From positions 1,257,791 to 1,321,790 of the forward strand of contig NZ_HG964497.1 of NCBI RefSeq assembly GCF_000613125.1: a DNA stretch of 64,000 nucleotides. The letters run 5' to 3'. The position numbers and the translations under genes were made by a program. The DNA is from Bacillus sp. EB01. Lineage in GTDB: Bacteria > Bacillota > Bacilli > Bacillales > Cytobacillaceae. The notes under the pieces were generated by a model. That model saw only the letters and a list, made by a program, of their open reading frames with translations, was not told where the DNA came from and did no database searches. Shown one piece after another: positions 55,634 to 63,667 of this stretch; within the stretch, counting starts at the first letter, position 1, and each line of letters begins with the position of its first letter.

Positions 55634-56069
55634 TGAAAGGATTGTAAGTTTACAAGGATTAACCATTTAACTAGCCTTGTTTAATAGGAAGAAAGAGTTA
55701 AAATGGCTTGCATTTTACTATATAAGTTAAACTAAAGAATTTCAGAAGCGTAGGCGTTTAATTGATTGAAGTGCCTGGAACGGAAATTGTAGAAAAACTT
55801 AAGTTTAATCTATATAGCTTGGGTTTTACTAGTAACAACCCAACTTTTCAATCGATATGACTAGGCGCTGACAGGCAGTAACTAGTCTATGGCGTGCAAG
55901 GGTTCGTTACGCACAGTTAGTAACCATACTATGAAGTACTATATAATTCGGTAAAAGTAGCACAAAACAGCCATCAAAATTGAAACCTTTATAGTTAACA
56001 TTCACTAGACAAAACAATATTGGGCTTTCACCTTTCAAAAAAATTGCCCATTTATTCATGATCCCCTTG
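55634..56069. other. Intergenic region with palindromes
   Basis: About 435 bases without a gene. It contains a 25-bp nested palindrome (55819-55843: TTGGGTT, TTACTAGTAA, C, AACCCAA) and a GACTAG/CTAGTC inverted repeat (about 55859-55889). No promoter consensus other than that of the MerR-type gene at the right end was identified. Confidence 0.4.
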
Positions 56070-56097
56070 ACCTTCACGCAACGTAAAGGTATAGAGT
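56067..56097 (+). promoter_or_regulatory. MerR-type promoter and operator of the TipA-like gene
   Basis: TTGACC (56067-56072) with TATAGA at 56090 (17-bp spacing) or TAGAGT at 56092 (19-bp, MerR style). The spacer holds the dyad ACCTT-C-ACG-CAA-CGT-A-AAGGT (56070-56090). The ACG/CGT centre flanked by ACCTT/AAGGT is like the Mta/TipA group of operators, implying autoactivation upon drug binding. Confidence 0.7.
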
Positions 56098-56117
56098 GGG
56101 ACTTAGGAGGGATTCAG

Positions 56118-56882
56118 ATGGAATATACGGTACAGAAGCTTGCCAATCTGGCGGGGATTAGTGCTAGGACATTACGGTATTACGATGAAATAGGTATCCT
56201 AAAGCCGTCAAGGATAAATTCATCAGGTTACAGGATTTATGGAAGCGCCGAAGTGAACAGGCTGCAGCAAATCCTATTTTACAGGGAGCTTGATGTGCCA
56301 CTTGAAACGATAAAGGAAATCATCGTTGCACCCGGCTACGATGAGGCGGCTGCTTTGAGGGACCATCGCGAAAAACTCCTGGAAAAGAGGCGTCAGCTTG
56401 AGTTGTTGATAGCCAATGTGGATAAAACAATTAAAGCAAAAGAAGGGAGTTTCACGATGAGTGACAAAGAAAAGTTCGAAGGGTTCAAACAAAAGATGAT
56501 TGAGGAGAATGAAGAAAAGTACGGAGATGAGATTAGACAAAAGTATGGAAAAGATAAAGTTGAGCAATCGTATGCGAAAGTAAAGAACATGACGCCGGAA
56601 CAGCATGAAGAAGTGACAAAACTTGCTGAAGAAGTCCAGCATACATTGGCAGAAGCCTTCAAAACCGGTGATCCTGCCGGAGAACTCGCTCAAAAAGCTG
56701 CGGATTTGCATAAGAAGTGGCTGATGTTTTACTGGAGCAGCTATAGCAAGGAGGCTCACGCCGGTCTTGCGCAGATGTATGTTGATGACGAACGTTTTAC
56801 TTCATATTATGATAAGGATCAGCCAGGCACTGCAAAATTCCTGAGGGATGCTATTCATATTTATACAGAATTTAAAAAGTAA
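56118..56882 (+). CDS. TipA-like MerR-family regulator (Mta type)
   Basis: 254 residues. N-terminal MerR winged HTH (YTVQKLANLAGISARTLRYY and DEIGILKPSR, residues 1-72), coiled linker (about 73-113), and a C-terminal TipAS antibiotic-binding domain (about 118-254: SDKEKFEGFKQKMIEENEEK to FLRDAIHIYTEFKK). Such proteins activate transcription when the TipAS domain captures thiopeptides or other hydrophobic drugs. The ATG at 56118 follows GGAGGG by six bases; a second in-frame ATG at 56457 has its own ribosome site. No efflux gene follows, so targets besides itself are elsewhere. Confidence 0.9.
   Translation: MEYTVQKLANLAGISARTLRYYDEIGILKPSRINSSGYRIYGSAEVNRLQQILFYRELDVPLETIKEIIVAPGYDEAAALRDHREKLLEKRRQLELLIANVDKTIKAKEGSFTMSDKEKFEGFKQKMIEENEEKYGDEIRQKYGKDKVEQSYAKVKNMTPEQHEEVTKLAEEVQHTLAEAFKTGDPAGELAQKAADLHKKWLMFYWSSYSKEAHAGLAQMYVDDERFTSYYDKDQPGTAKFLRDAIHIYTEFKK
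56457..56882 (+). CDS. Probable internal-start TipAS-like product
   Basis: In-frame ATG at codon 114 of the MerR gene, preceded by AAGAAGGGAG with seven-base spacing. It would yield the 141-residue drug-binding domain alone. In Streptomyces, tipA makes both TipAL and TipAS in just this way, the short form sequestering drug. The strong site here suggests the same, but it is inference from sequence. Confidence 0.5.
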   Translation: MSDKEKFEGFKQKMIEENEEKYGDEIRQKYGKDKVEQSYAKVKNMTPEQHEEVTKLAEEVQHTLAEAFKTGDPAGELAQKAADLHKKWLMFYWSSYSKEAHAGLAQMYVDDERFTSYYDKDQPGTAKFLRDAIHIYTEFKK

Positions 56883-56887
56883 TAACG

Positions 56888-56919
56888 TAGCGGCTAAAGC
56901 TTTCTTTGGCCGCTTTTTA
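56888..56919 (+). terminator. Terminator after the TipA-like gene
   Basis: AGCGGC and GCCGCT (with inner AAAG/CTTT) pair and are followed by TTTT. Confidence 0.7.
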
Positions 56920-57044
56920 CGTTCCTGGTTCAATCAATTATGGATAAAACAACAATATAATTACAGGAATATACATATCAGAAAATAACTGAGAGATAAT
57001 AATGAAGGTTTTGCTTTTTGCCACATTTAAATAGTCAAAACTGA

Positions 57045-57073
57045 TTGACAATGAGAATGAATATCATTAACAT
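57045..57073 (+). promoter_or_regulatory. Promoter with Fur box for the siderophore transporter
   Basis: TTGACA (57045-57050), 17-bp spacer, TAACAT (57068-57073). The spacer contains TGAGAATGAATATCA (57052-57066), a 7-1-7 Fur box with two mismatches to TGATAATNATTATCA, so iron-loaded Fur would block RNA polymerase directly. The leader to the first gene is about 160 nt. Confidence 0.82.
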
Positions 57074-57242
57074 TAAACTTGTAAGATAATTCACTAAGCA
57101 TAGTGAAAACATGAAAAACGTTATTCCATCTTTTTTTGTTAGTATATTTTAAAAACGCGTTCCACCTTTTTTTTATGAGTAAATGATAATAATTCTCTAT
57201 TAGACAATTAACCTAAAATTTTGAAGGCCTGGGGAAAGCCAC

Positions 57243-58193
57243 ATGAGACTGATTTATTTATTTGCAGCTTTTATCATCCTATCTATTGCATCCCTATTTA
57301 TTGGGGTCACTGATATAAGTCCGCTCGATTTATTTAGTTTGAGCGGAGACCAGGCGGACATACTGCTTGCAAGCCGTGTTCCTCGCTTGATGAGTATCAT
57401 CCTTGCCGGGGTGGGGATGAGTATTAGTGGACTTATTATGCAGCAGCTAACGCGAAACAAATTCGTTTCTCCGACTACTGCCGGAACAATGGATTCTGCA
57501 AGGCTTGGTATTCTTGTTTCTCTAATGCTGTTCACATCTGCCAGCCCTTTTGTAAAAATGCTAGTAGCTTTTGCGTTTGCCTTAGCAGGTACATTCATAT
57601 TTATGAAAATCCTCGACAGAGTAAAATATAAGGATGCTATTTTTATACCGCTCGTAGGAATGATGTTCGGAAATATCGTTGGCTCGATCACCACGTTTTT
57701 CGCTTATAAAAATGACCTGATCCAGAACATGTCCTCCTGGCTGCAAGGGAATTTCTCCATGATGATACAAGGGAGATACGAACTTCTTTATATAAGCATT
57801 CCGCTTCTTGTAGTTGCGTTCCTATATGCGAATAAATTCACAATTGCGGGGATGGGCGAAGAATTTGCAACAAATCTTGGTCTGAACCATAAGCAGATTG
57901 TTAATATCGGCCTTAGCATTGTGGCGATGATTACAGCGTTAGTAATTCTGACAGTCGGGATGATTCCATTTCTGGGCTTGATCGTTCCAAACATTGTAAC
58001 GATGTACAGGGGAGATCATTTAAAAAATAGTCTAGCCCATACAGCCCTGATGGGAGCGGTTTTCGTCTTGGCCTGCGATATTCTTGGAAGGATCATTATC
58101 TATCCATACGAAATTCCAATTGGCCTGACAGTCGGAGTCATTGGCAGCGGAATCTTCCTTTATTTGGTGATGAGGAGAAAGGCTTATGCATAA
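57243..58193 (+). CDS. yclN: Siderophore ABC transporter permease 1 (YclN/FpbN-like)
   Basis: 316-residue FecCD-family permease with about nine membrane helices. Motifs: LLASRVPRLMSIILAGVGMSISGLIMQQLTRNKF (helix 2 region), TVGMIPFLGLIVPNIVTMYRGD (ATPase-coupling region). Gene order permease-permease-ATPase-binding protein and sequence style match the B. subtilis yclNOPQ petrobactin importer. ATG at 57243. Its end overlaps yclO by eight bases. Confidence 0.88.
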   Translation: MRLIYLFAAFIILSIASLFIGVTDISPLDLFSLSGDQADILLASRVPRLMSIILAGVGMSISGLIMQQLTRNKFVSPTTAGTMDSARLGILVSLMLFTSASPFVKMLVAFAFALAGTFIFMKILDRVKYKDAIFIPLVGMMFGNIVGSITTFFAYKNDLIQNMSSWLQGNFSMMIQGRYELLYISIPLLVVAFLYANKFTIAGMGEEFATNLGLNHKQIVNIGLSIVAMITALVILTVGMIPFLGLIVPNIVTMYRGDHLKNSLAHTALMGAVFVLACDILGRIIIYPYEIPIGLTVGVIGSGIFLYLVMRRKAYA

Positions 58194-59130
58194 CAAAACA
58201 AAAATTCTGCTGCTCGCTGCCTTCTCACTACTTGCCATCGCGCTGTTCGTATTTCTGGATCTTGGCCCAAATTGGGATTATGCCCTTCCTAGGCGTCTGA
58301 AAAAAATCCTTGCGATAGCTCTGACAGGTGCAGTAATTGCAATATCGACAGTGATTTTCCAAACGATTACCAATAACCGGATTTTGACACCATCAATTAT
58401 CGGACTCGATTCCCTTTATATGCTTATTCAGACCGTATTAATATTCGGGTTTGGCTCAATGAGTGTCATGGTCGTGAATAAAAATCTAAACTTCCTGATT
58501 TCTGTAGGCTTGATGGTCATTTTTTCCGGCATTCTGTACAGGCTTTTATTTAAGAGGGAAGGGCAAAATATATATCTTCTCCTTCTGGTCGGAATCATTT
58601 TCGGGACGTTCTTTGGAAGCATTACAACTTTCCTGCAAGTCCTGATTGATCCGAATGAATTCCAGATTGTCCAGGATCGTATGTTTGCAAGTTTCAATAA
58701 CGTCAACACCGAATTATTGATTCTCGCTTTTATAACAGTGATTGCAGTCATGGCATATTCAGTAAAATTCGTTAAATATCTTGATGTTATGGCCCTTGGC
58801 AAGGAACATGCAATAAACCTTGGCGTCGATTATGACTATATTGTCAAACGGCTTCTTGTTGTAATTGCCATTCTTGTTTCTGTTTCGACTGCATTGGTTG
58901 GGCCTATCACGTTCCTCGGCCTATTGGTTGCTAACGTGGCCCACGAATTCCTAAAAACATTCAGGCACAGTGTACTTTTAACAGGTTCAGTTTTAATCAG
59001 CATCATTGCCCTTGCTGGGGGGCAGCTTATCGTTGAAAGAGTATTTACGTTCTCAACAACATTGAGCGTGATTATCAACTTTATCGGCGGAGTGTATTTC
59101 ATATATCTTTTGCTAAGGGAGAGTAAATAA
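58186..59130 (+). CDS. yclO: Siderophore ABC transporter permease 2 (YclO/FpbO-like)
   Basis: 314-residue FecCD permease pairing with the upstream gene. Motifs LPRRLKKILAIALTGAVIAIS and LVGPITFLGLLVANVAHEF, with YLDVMALGKEHAINLGVDYD as the cytoplasmic loop. ATG at 58186 lies within the end of yclN, so synthesis of the two halves is coupled. Confidence 0.88.
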   Translation: MHNKTKILLLAAFSLLAIALFVFLDLGPNWDYALPRRLKKILAIALTGAVIAISTVIFQTITNNRILTPSIIGLDSLYMLIQTVLIFGFGSMSVMVVNKNLNFLISVGLMVIFSGILYRLLFKREGQNIYLLLLVGIIFGTFFGSITTFLQVLIDPNEFQIVQDRMFASFNNVNTELLILAFITVIAVMAYSVKFVKYLDVMALGKEHAINLGVDYDYIVKRLLVVIAILVSVSTALVGPITFLGLLVANVAHEFLKTFRHSVLLTGSVLISIIALAGGQLIVERVFTFSTTLSVIINFIGGVYFIYLLLRESK

Positions 59131-59131
59131 A

Positions 59132-59890
59132 ATGTTGGATGTCATTTCTGTTTCAAAAGGATACGGTACAAAGAATGTTGTCGACAATGTCTCTGTAAAA
59201 ATCCAAAAGGGTAAAATTACTTCCTTCATTGGCCCGAATGGCGCGGGAAAAAGTACTCTTCTGTCCATGATTAGCCGATTAATCACTAAAGATGAAGGTC
59301 AAATTTTGATTGATGGCGTCGATATCAGCAAAAAGAAGAGCACTGATCTAGCGAAGAAAATCTCAATTCTGAAGCAATCAAACCATATCAGTTTGAAGCT
59401 TACCATCCGTGAGCTAGTATCTTTTGGACGTTTCCCGTATTCACAGGGCAGGCTCAATAAAGAGGACTGGAAGCTTGTTGATGAGGCAATCAACTATATG
59501 GAACTTGAAGATATCCAAGATAAATATCTCGACCAGCTAAGCGGCGGGCAAAGGCAGCGCGCATATATTGCGATGGTGCTTGCCCAGGATACGGAATATA
59601 TCCTGCTCGATGAACCACTCAACAACTTGGACATGAAACACTCTGTTCAAATTATGAAGGTCCTGCGCAGGCTGTGTGATGAACTTGGCAAAACAGTTGT
59701 TATCGTCCTCCATGATATAAACTTTGCATCGTGCTATTCTGATTATATTGTCGCGTTGAAGGATGGAAAGGTAGTCCAGGAAGGGCCTACTTGCGATATT
59801 ATTTCTTGTCCGGTACTCAACAAGGTATACGACATGGATTTCCATATTGAAGAAATCAATGGTAATAATATCTGTGTCTTTTTTTCATAA
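59132..59890 (+). CDS. yclP: Siderophore ABC transporter ATPase (YclP/FpbP-like)
   Basis: 252 residues, FepC-type ATPase. Walker A GPNGAGKST (about 36-44), Q-loop in ILKQSNH, signature LSGGQRQRAYIAMVLAQ, Walker B YILLDEPLNNLD, H-switch VVIVLHDINFA. Starts one base after the yclO stop. Confidence 0.94.
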   Translation: MLDVISVSKGYGTKNVVDNVSVKIQKGKITSFIGPNGAGKSTLLSMISRLITKDEGQILIDGVDISKKKSTDLAKKISILKQSNHISLKLTIRELVSFGRFPYSQGRLNKEDWKLVDEAINYMELEDIQDKYLDQLSGGQRQRAYIAMVLAQDTEYILLDEPLNNLDMKHSVQIMKVLRRLCDELGKTVVIVLHDINFASCYSDYIVALKDGKVVQEGPTCDIISCPVLNKVYDMDFHIEEINGNNICVFFS

Positions 59891-59929
59891 CTAACTTAGC
59901 GATTACTTAACTATATGAGGTGGATAATA

Positions 59930-60877
59930 ATGAAGAAAAACCTTGTTTTGACAGCTCTGCTTGGACTGCTAATGGTATTCACAGCAGCCTGTGGAAATTC
60001 GGATGCGAAGAACAATGGGGCATCTTCTGATGAATCGGAAGAAATAACAGTCACCCATCAGCTTGGGGAAACAAAGGTCAAGAAGAATCCGCAAAATGTC
60101 ATAGTATTTGATTATGGTGTACTTGATACTCTTGATGAACTCGGTGTAAAGGTGACAGGACTACCTCAAGAAACAGTTCCTGGATACCTTGAAAAGTACA
60201 AAGGGTCTGAATATGAAAATGTAGGTGGAATTAAAGAGCCTGATTTTGAAAAAATCAACGAGCTTGGCCCTGATTTAATTATTATTTCAGGCCGCCAGCA
60301 GGATTCGTATGAAGAGCTGAATGAAATTGCGCCGACCATTTTTATGGGGCTAGATACAAGTAAATACCTTGAGTCATTTAAAGAAAATACAACAACACTC
60401 GGAAAGATTTTTGGAAAAGAAGCTGAAGTGGAAGAAAAGCTTTCTGAGGTACAAAAAACAATCGATTCCTTGAATGGAAAAGGAAAAGCGACTGGCAAGA
60501 ATGGCCTCATCGTACTTGCGAATGAAGGTTCGTTAAGTGCATACGGCTCAGGCTCGCGGTTTGGGATTGTCCATGACAACTTCGGAATAGAGCCAGCAGA
60601 TAAAAACATCGAGGTTTCAACACACGGACAGACCATTTCGTTCGAATACATTCTGGAACAAGACCCTGATTACTTGTTTGTTATCGACCGTGGAGCTGTG
60701 GTCCAGGAAGGAAGTTCTTCTGCAAAACCACTTATTGAAAATGACCTTATTAAAAAGACAAAGGCCTATAAAAATGATAACATCGTTTACCTGGATCCGG
60801 ATTACTGGTACCTGTCAGGCGGAGGTCTTGTTTCAGTAACGGAAATGGCCAAAGAAATTGAAGAAGGAATAAACTAA
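59930..60877 (+). CDS. yclQ: Siderophore-binding lipoprotein (YclQ/FpbQ-like)
   Basis: 315 residues. Lipoprotein signal MKKNLVLTALLGLLMVFTAA with lipobox cysteine C21. The PeripBP/FecB fold follows with VIVFDYGVLDTLDELGVKVTGLPQ and GPDLIIISGRQQDSYEELNEIAPT. Extracellular receptor of the importer. The ATG at 59930 follows AGGTGG; the frame is open five codons upstream without a site. Petrobactin/catecholate specificity is inferred from operon resemblance. Confidence 0.88.
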   Translation: MKKNLVLTALLGLLMVFTAACGNSDAKNNGASSDESEEITVTHQLGETKVKKNPQNVIVFDYGVLDTLDELGVKVTGLPQETVPGYLEKYKGSEYENVGGIKEPDFEKINELGPDLIIISGRQQDSYEELNEIAPTIFMGLDTSKYLESFKENTTTLGKIFGKEAEVEEKLSEVQKTIDSLNGKGKATGKNGLIVLANEGSLSAYGSGSRFGIVHDNFGIEPADKNIEVSTHGQTISFEYILEQDPDYLFVIDRGAVVQEGSSSAKPLIENDLIKKTKAYKNDNIVYLDPDYWYLSGGGLVSVTEMAKEIEEGIN

Positions 60878-60883
60878 TGAAAT

Positions 60884-60917
60884 GCCCTCACTCTTAAAAT
60901 AGAGAGAGGGCATTTTT
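60884..60917 (+). terminator. Terminator after yclQ
   Basis: GCCCTC.CTCT and AGAG.GAGGGC pair around TAAAAT, followed by ATTTTTTT. Confidence 0.88.
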
Positions 60918-60962
60918 TTCACCCGGTGTCCTTCTCCCGCGCAGAGACATGCGGATTAGGCC

Positions 60963-60988
60963 TGTCACGAGGCGCTTGCGCTTTTTAG
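60963..60988. repeat. Interspersed repeat fragment (GCGCTTGCGCTTTT end)
   Basis: GTCACGAGGCGCTTGCGCTT followed by TTT, preceded by GGCCT. Nearly the same as 679-706; the repeat family also occurs at 3885 and 25523. Confidence 0.5.
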
Positions 60989-60989
60989 A

Positions 60990-61889
60990 TTACCTGCGGT
61001 TGTCTACGTTGAATACATCCTGCATCGTGTCGGTAAAGTCATTGAATAGTCCGCGTCCATTACGGTCATTATCAATGTCGTTTGCGTAATTGTTCATGGT
61101 GTTATAAAAATCGTCATTATACGAAATGTAAACTCTGTGGATCCTTTTGTTTGCAGTCCTAACCTGGTCAGCAATTTTTTGGTCGAAAGCAGTCGACACA
61201 TTTTTATAGTCCTGGTCACGAATAATATCGCCATTGTTACCGCCGAATGTCCTGTTATTTCCACCTTGATTGTTATTTCCACCTTGATTGTTATCTCCGT
61301 CTTGATTGTTATCTCCGTCTTGATTGTTGTTCATGTCATTTAATGTGCCGTTCCCGACTCCATATCCTAAGCCAACACCGCTGCCTGTTCCTGTTTCATA
61401 ACCGAAACTGCCTGTATCATTTCCAGCAGCTCCTCCATTGTTATTGTTATTCATTCCCTGGTTGATTCCGTTATTTCCATTTCCATTTCCATTTCCTTTA
61501 TTTCCTGCATCACCTTTGCCATTGATGATTCCGTCATCACCATTTTGGTTGATTCGGCCATTTTCCAGCAGGTTGTTGTCATTACCGTTTTGGTTACCTT
61601 GTGTATTGGCGCGATTGCCATTATTTTGATCATCGCCAAGTCTAACGGCAACATATGCATTGTTGTTTGAAATGATGACATGAGCCCTGTCGACCCTGTC
61701 AAGGCGCTCAACAGCACGGGCTGCTTTTTCCGAAACCCTAAGGTTCTGGTTGTCGTCAGCATTGTTTGTCCTGACATTGTTCGTCCTGACCCTGTTTGTT
61801 TGGGCACCGTTATCATTGTTGTCAGCACCACAGCCAGCAAGGCCAAAGAGCAATAAAGCTGAGAGCATAATCTTAAAACCGTTATTCAC
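60990..61889 (-). CDS. YhcN/YlaJ-family sporulation lipoprotein with Asn/Gly-rich insert
   Basis: 299 residues from the GTG at 61889 (AAGGAG eight bases upstream). Lipoprotein signal ending LAGC (C20). The YhcN/YlaJ domain is split: an N-terminal part (LRVSEKAARAVERLDRVDRA to AYVAVRLGD) and a C-terminal part (DQKIADQVRTANKRIHRVYI to FYNTMNNYAND). Between them lie about 140 residues almost wholly Asn, Gly, Asp and Gln, including repeats of NNQDGD and NNQGGN. Family members sit on the spore cortex/inner membrane side. A sigma-G-type promoter precedes it. Confidence 0.85.
   Translation of the reverse strand: MNNGFKIMLSALLLFGLAGCGADNNDNGAQTNRVRTNNVRTNNADDNQNLRVSEKAARAVERLDRVDRAHVIISNNNAYVAVRLGDDQNNGNRANTQGNQNGNDNNLLENGRINQNGDDGIINGKGDAGNKGNGNGNGNNGINQGMNNNNNGGAAGNDTGSFGYETGTGSGVGLGYGVGNGTLNDMNNNQDGDNNQDGDNNQGGNNNQGGNNRTFGGNNGDIIRDQDYKNVSTAFDQKIADQVRTANKRIHRVYISYNDDFYNTMNNYANDIDNDRNGRGLFNDFTDTMQDVFNVDNRR
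61249..61334. repeat. Short tandem repeats coding for NNQ(D/G)G units
   Basis: Four to five imperfect 18-bp units of the type TCTTGATTGTTATCTCCG or CCTTGATTGTTATTTCCA (plus-strand reading) encode the NNQDGD/NNQGGN peptide repeats. Likely to vary in number by slippage. Confidence 0.65.
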
Positions 61890-61923
61890 AAAACTCACTC
61901 CTTTTTTTAATTTGGTTCAGAGT

Positions 61924-61953
61924 TAGTTTGTGAATATGGTACTGGTCATATTC
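61924..61953 (-). promoter_or_regulatory. Sigma-G-type promoter of the YhcN-like gene
   Basis: Minus strand: GAATA (61953-61949), 18-bp spacer, CAAACTA (61930-61924). Consensus GMATR-N18-CATNMTA is met at all but one base. The region also forms a 12-bp inverted repeat (TTTGTGAATATG/CATATTCACAAA) that includes the -35. Confidence 0.65.
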
Positions 61954-62134
61954 ACAAATAAAACTTGGAAAAAAAGCTTTTATAAAGTGTAGATTCCAGG
62001 GATTCAAATTTCTTTGCTTAAATTATTAATAAATATTTAGAATTTTCCGTTGACTTATTCCTCCTACTTCATTTATAATCCTCTATAACAACTGGTAGTA
62101 AAATGAACAGTAATTAAAAACCACATATAAATCT

Positions 62135-62281
62135 CTTATCCAGAGTGACGGAGGGGTCAGGCCCTATGAAGTCCGGCAACCTTCAAGTGAAAACTTGAAA
62201 AGGTGCTAATTCCTGCAGGTGTATTTTGCCTGGAAGATAAGAGGAGGAACCCCCTCTTCTTATGGAGAGGGGGTTTTTTAT
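62135..62281 (+). ncRNA. SAM-I (S-box) riboswitch
   Basis: P1 is closed by CTTATC (62135) and GATAAG (62236). Conserved S-box blocks follow: AGAGTGACGGAGGG, CAGGCCCTATGAAGTCCGGC, AACCTTC and AAGGTGCTAATTCCTGCAGG. A terminator (CCCCCTCT/AGAGGGGG plus T-run, 62248-62279) ends it. SAM binding favours termination, so metY-metX would be expressed when SAM is low. Confidence 0.95.
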
Positions 62282-62341
62282 ATGAATTATTCATTTGCTG
62301 CCTGAATCACATAGGAATTAAAAATTGGAGGGATTCACATA

Positions 62342-63667
62342 ATGACAAATCAAAATGAAAACTTTGGCTTAGAGACACTATTATTGCACGGTGGGCAAAC
62401 CCCTGATCCTGTAACTGGATCAAGGGCAGTCCCTATTTACCAGACAACTTCCTATGTGTTTAAGGATACCGACCATGCACAGAACCTATTTTCTCTTGCG
62501 GAGTCAGGAAATATTTACACAAGGATTATGAATCCAACAACTGATGTACTGGAAAAAAGAATTGCCCTTCTTGAGGGAGGCGCGGCTGCCCTTGCTGTTT
62601 CTTCCGGTATGGCCGCTATTTCATTGGCGATTATGAACCTTGCTGAGGCTGGAGATGAGATTGTAGCCGCGGCGAACCTATATGGCGGCACATTTAACTT
62701 ATTTGCTGTTACCCTTCCCAAATTTGGAATCAATGTGCGGTTTGTCGACTCGACCAACCCTGAGAACTTCCGTGAGGCAATCACACCTAAAACAAAGGCA
62801 ATTTTCGGCGAGATCATTGGCAACCCAAGCTTGAATGTCTTTGATGTTGAGGCGGTTGCAGATATTGCCCATGAAAATGGCATCCCTCTCATCATAGACA
62901 ACACGTTTGCTACTCCTTATCAATGCAGGCCTATCGAATGGGGAGCGGATATTATCGTTCATTCAGCAACTAAGTGGATTGGAGGACACGGTACAACAAT
63001 CGGCGGCCTTATTGTCGATGCTGGGCGATTTGATTGGAACAGCGATAAATTCCCTGGCTTTACCGAGCCGGATCCAAGTTATAATGGCCTTCGCTTTGCC
63101 CAGGATGTCGGCCCGCTCGCCTTCATCACTAAGCTTCGTGTACAGCTTTTGAGGGACTTTGGCTCCTCGTTAAGCCCGCAAAGTGCTTTCCTCCTTCTGC
63201 AGGGACTTGAAACATTGCACCTGAGAATTCAAAAGCACAATGAGAATGCCATTGAGATTGCCCAGTACTTAAAAGATCATCCAGCTGTTGAATGGGTTTC
63301 TTACCCAGGTCTAGAAGATCATCCTAGTCATGAACTTGCAAAAAAATACCTTGGCGGCGGCTATGGCTCGATTATTGTTTTCGGCATTAAAGGCGGCCGG
63401 GAAGCAGGTAAAAAGGTTATCGACAATATCAAACTGTGGTCCCATGTTGCAAATGTTGGCGATGCAAAGTCACTGATTATCCATCCAGCTTCTACTACAC
63501 ACCAGCAGCTCAGTGCAGAGGATCTTGGGAAAAGCGGCGTAACCGAAGAGCTAATCAGACTTTCAGTCGGACTTGAAACTGTAAAGGATCTAAAGGAAGA
63601 CTTGGACCAGGCTTTCTCGAAGGCTGCAAGTGTTTCGGCCAGACCTGAGGAACAGCTCAATCGATGA
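62342..63667 (+). CDS. metY: O-acetylhomoserine sulfhydrylase
   Basis: 441-residue Cys/Met-metabolism PLP enzyme that makes homocysteine from O-acetylhomoserine and sulfide. Motifs: [20 protein letters not shown] at the start, [20 protein letters not shown], and the PLP lysine in [12 protein letters not shown]. Its length (over 420, with an insertion before the C-terminal domain) distinguishes it from MetB/MetC. GGAGG precedes the ATG. Downstream of an S-box and overlapping metX by four bases (ATGA). Confidence 0.94.
   Translation: MTNQNENFGLETLLLHGGQTPDPVTGSRAVPIYQTTSYVFKDTDHAQNLFSLAESGNIYTRIMNPTTDVLEKRIALLEGGAAALAVSSGMAAISLAIMNLAEAGDEIVAAANLYGGTFNLFAVTLPKFGINVRFVDSTNPENFREAITPKTKAIFGEIIGNPSLNVFDVEAVADIAHENGIPLIIDNTFATPYQCRPIEWGADIIVHSATKWIGGHGTTIGGLIVDAGRFDWNSDKFPGFTEPDPSYNGLRFAQDVGPLAFITKLRVQLLRDFGSSLSPQSAFLLLQGLETLHLRIQKHNENAIEIAQYLKDHPAVEWVSYPGLEDHPSHELAKKYLGGGYGSIIVFGIKGGREAGKKVIDNIKLWSHVANVGDAKSLIIHPASTTHQQLSAEDLGKSGVTEELIRLSVGLETVKDLKEDLDQAFSKAASVSARPEEQLNR

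Noticed and set aside
56274-56759. 161-codon minus-strand ORF opposite the TipA-like gene
   Set aside because: Phe/Leu-rich shadow of a Lys/Glu-rich coding strand; no start signal.
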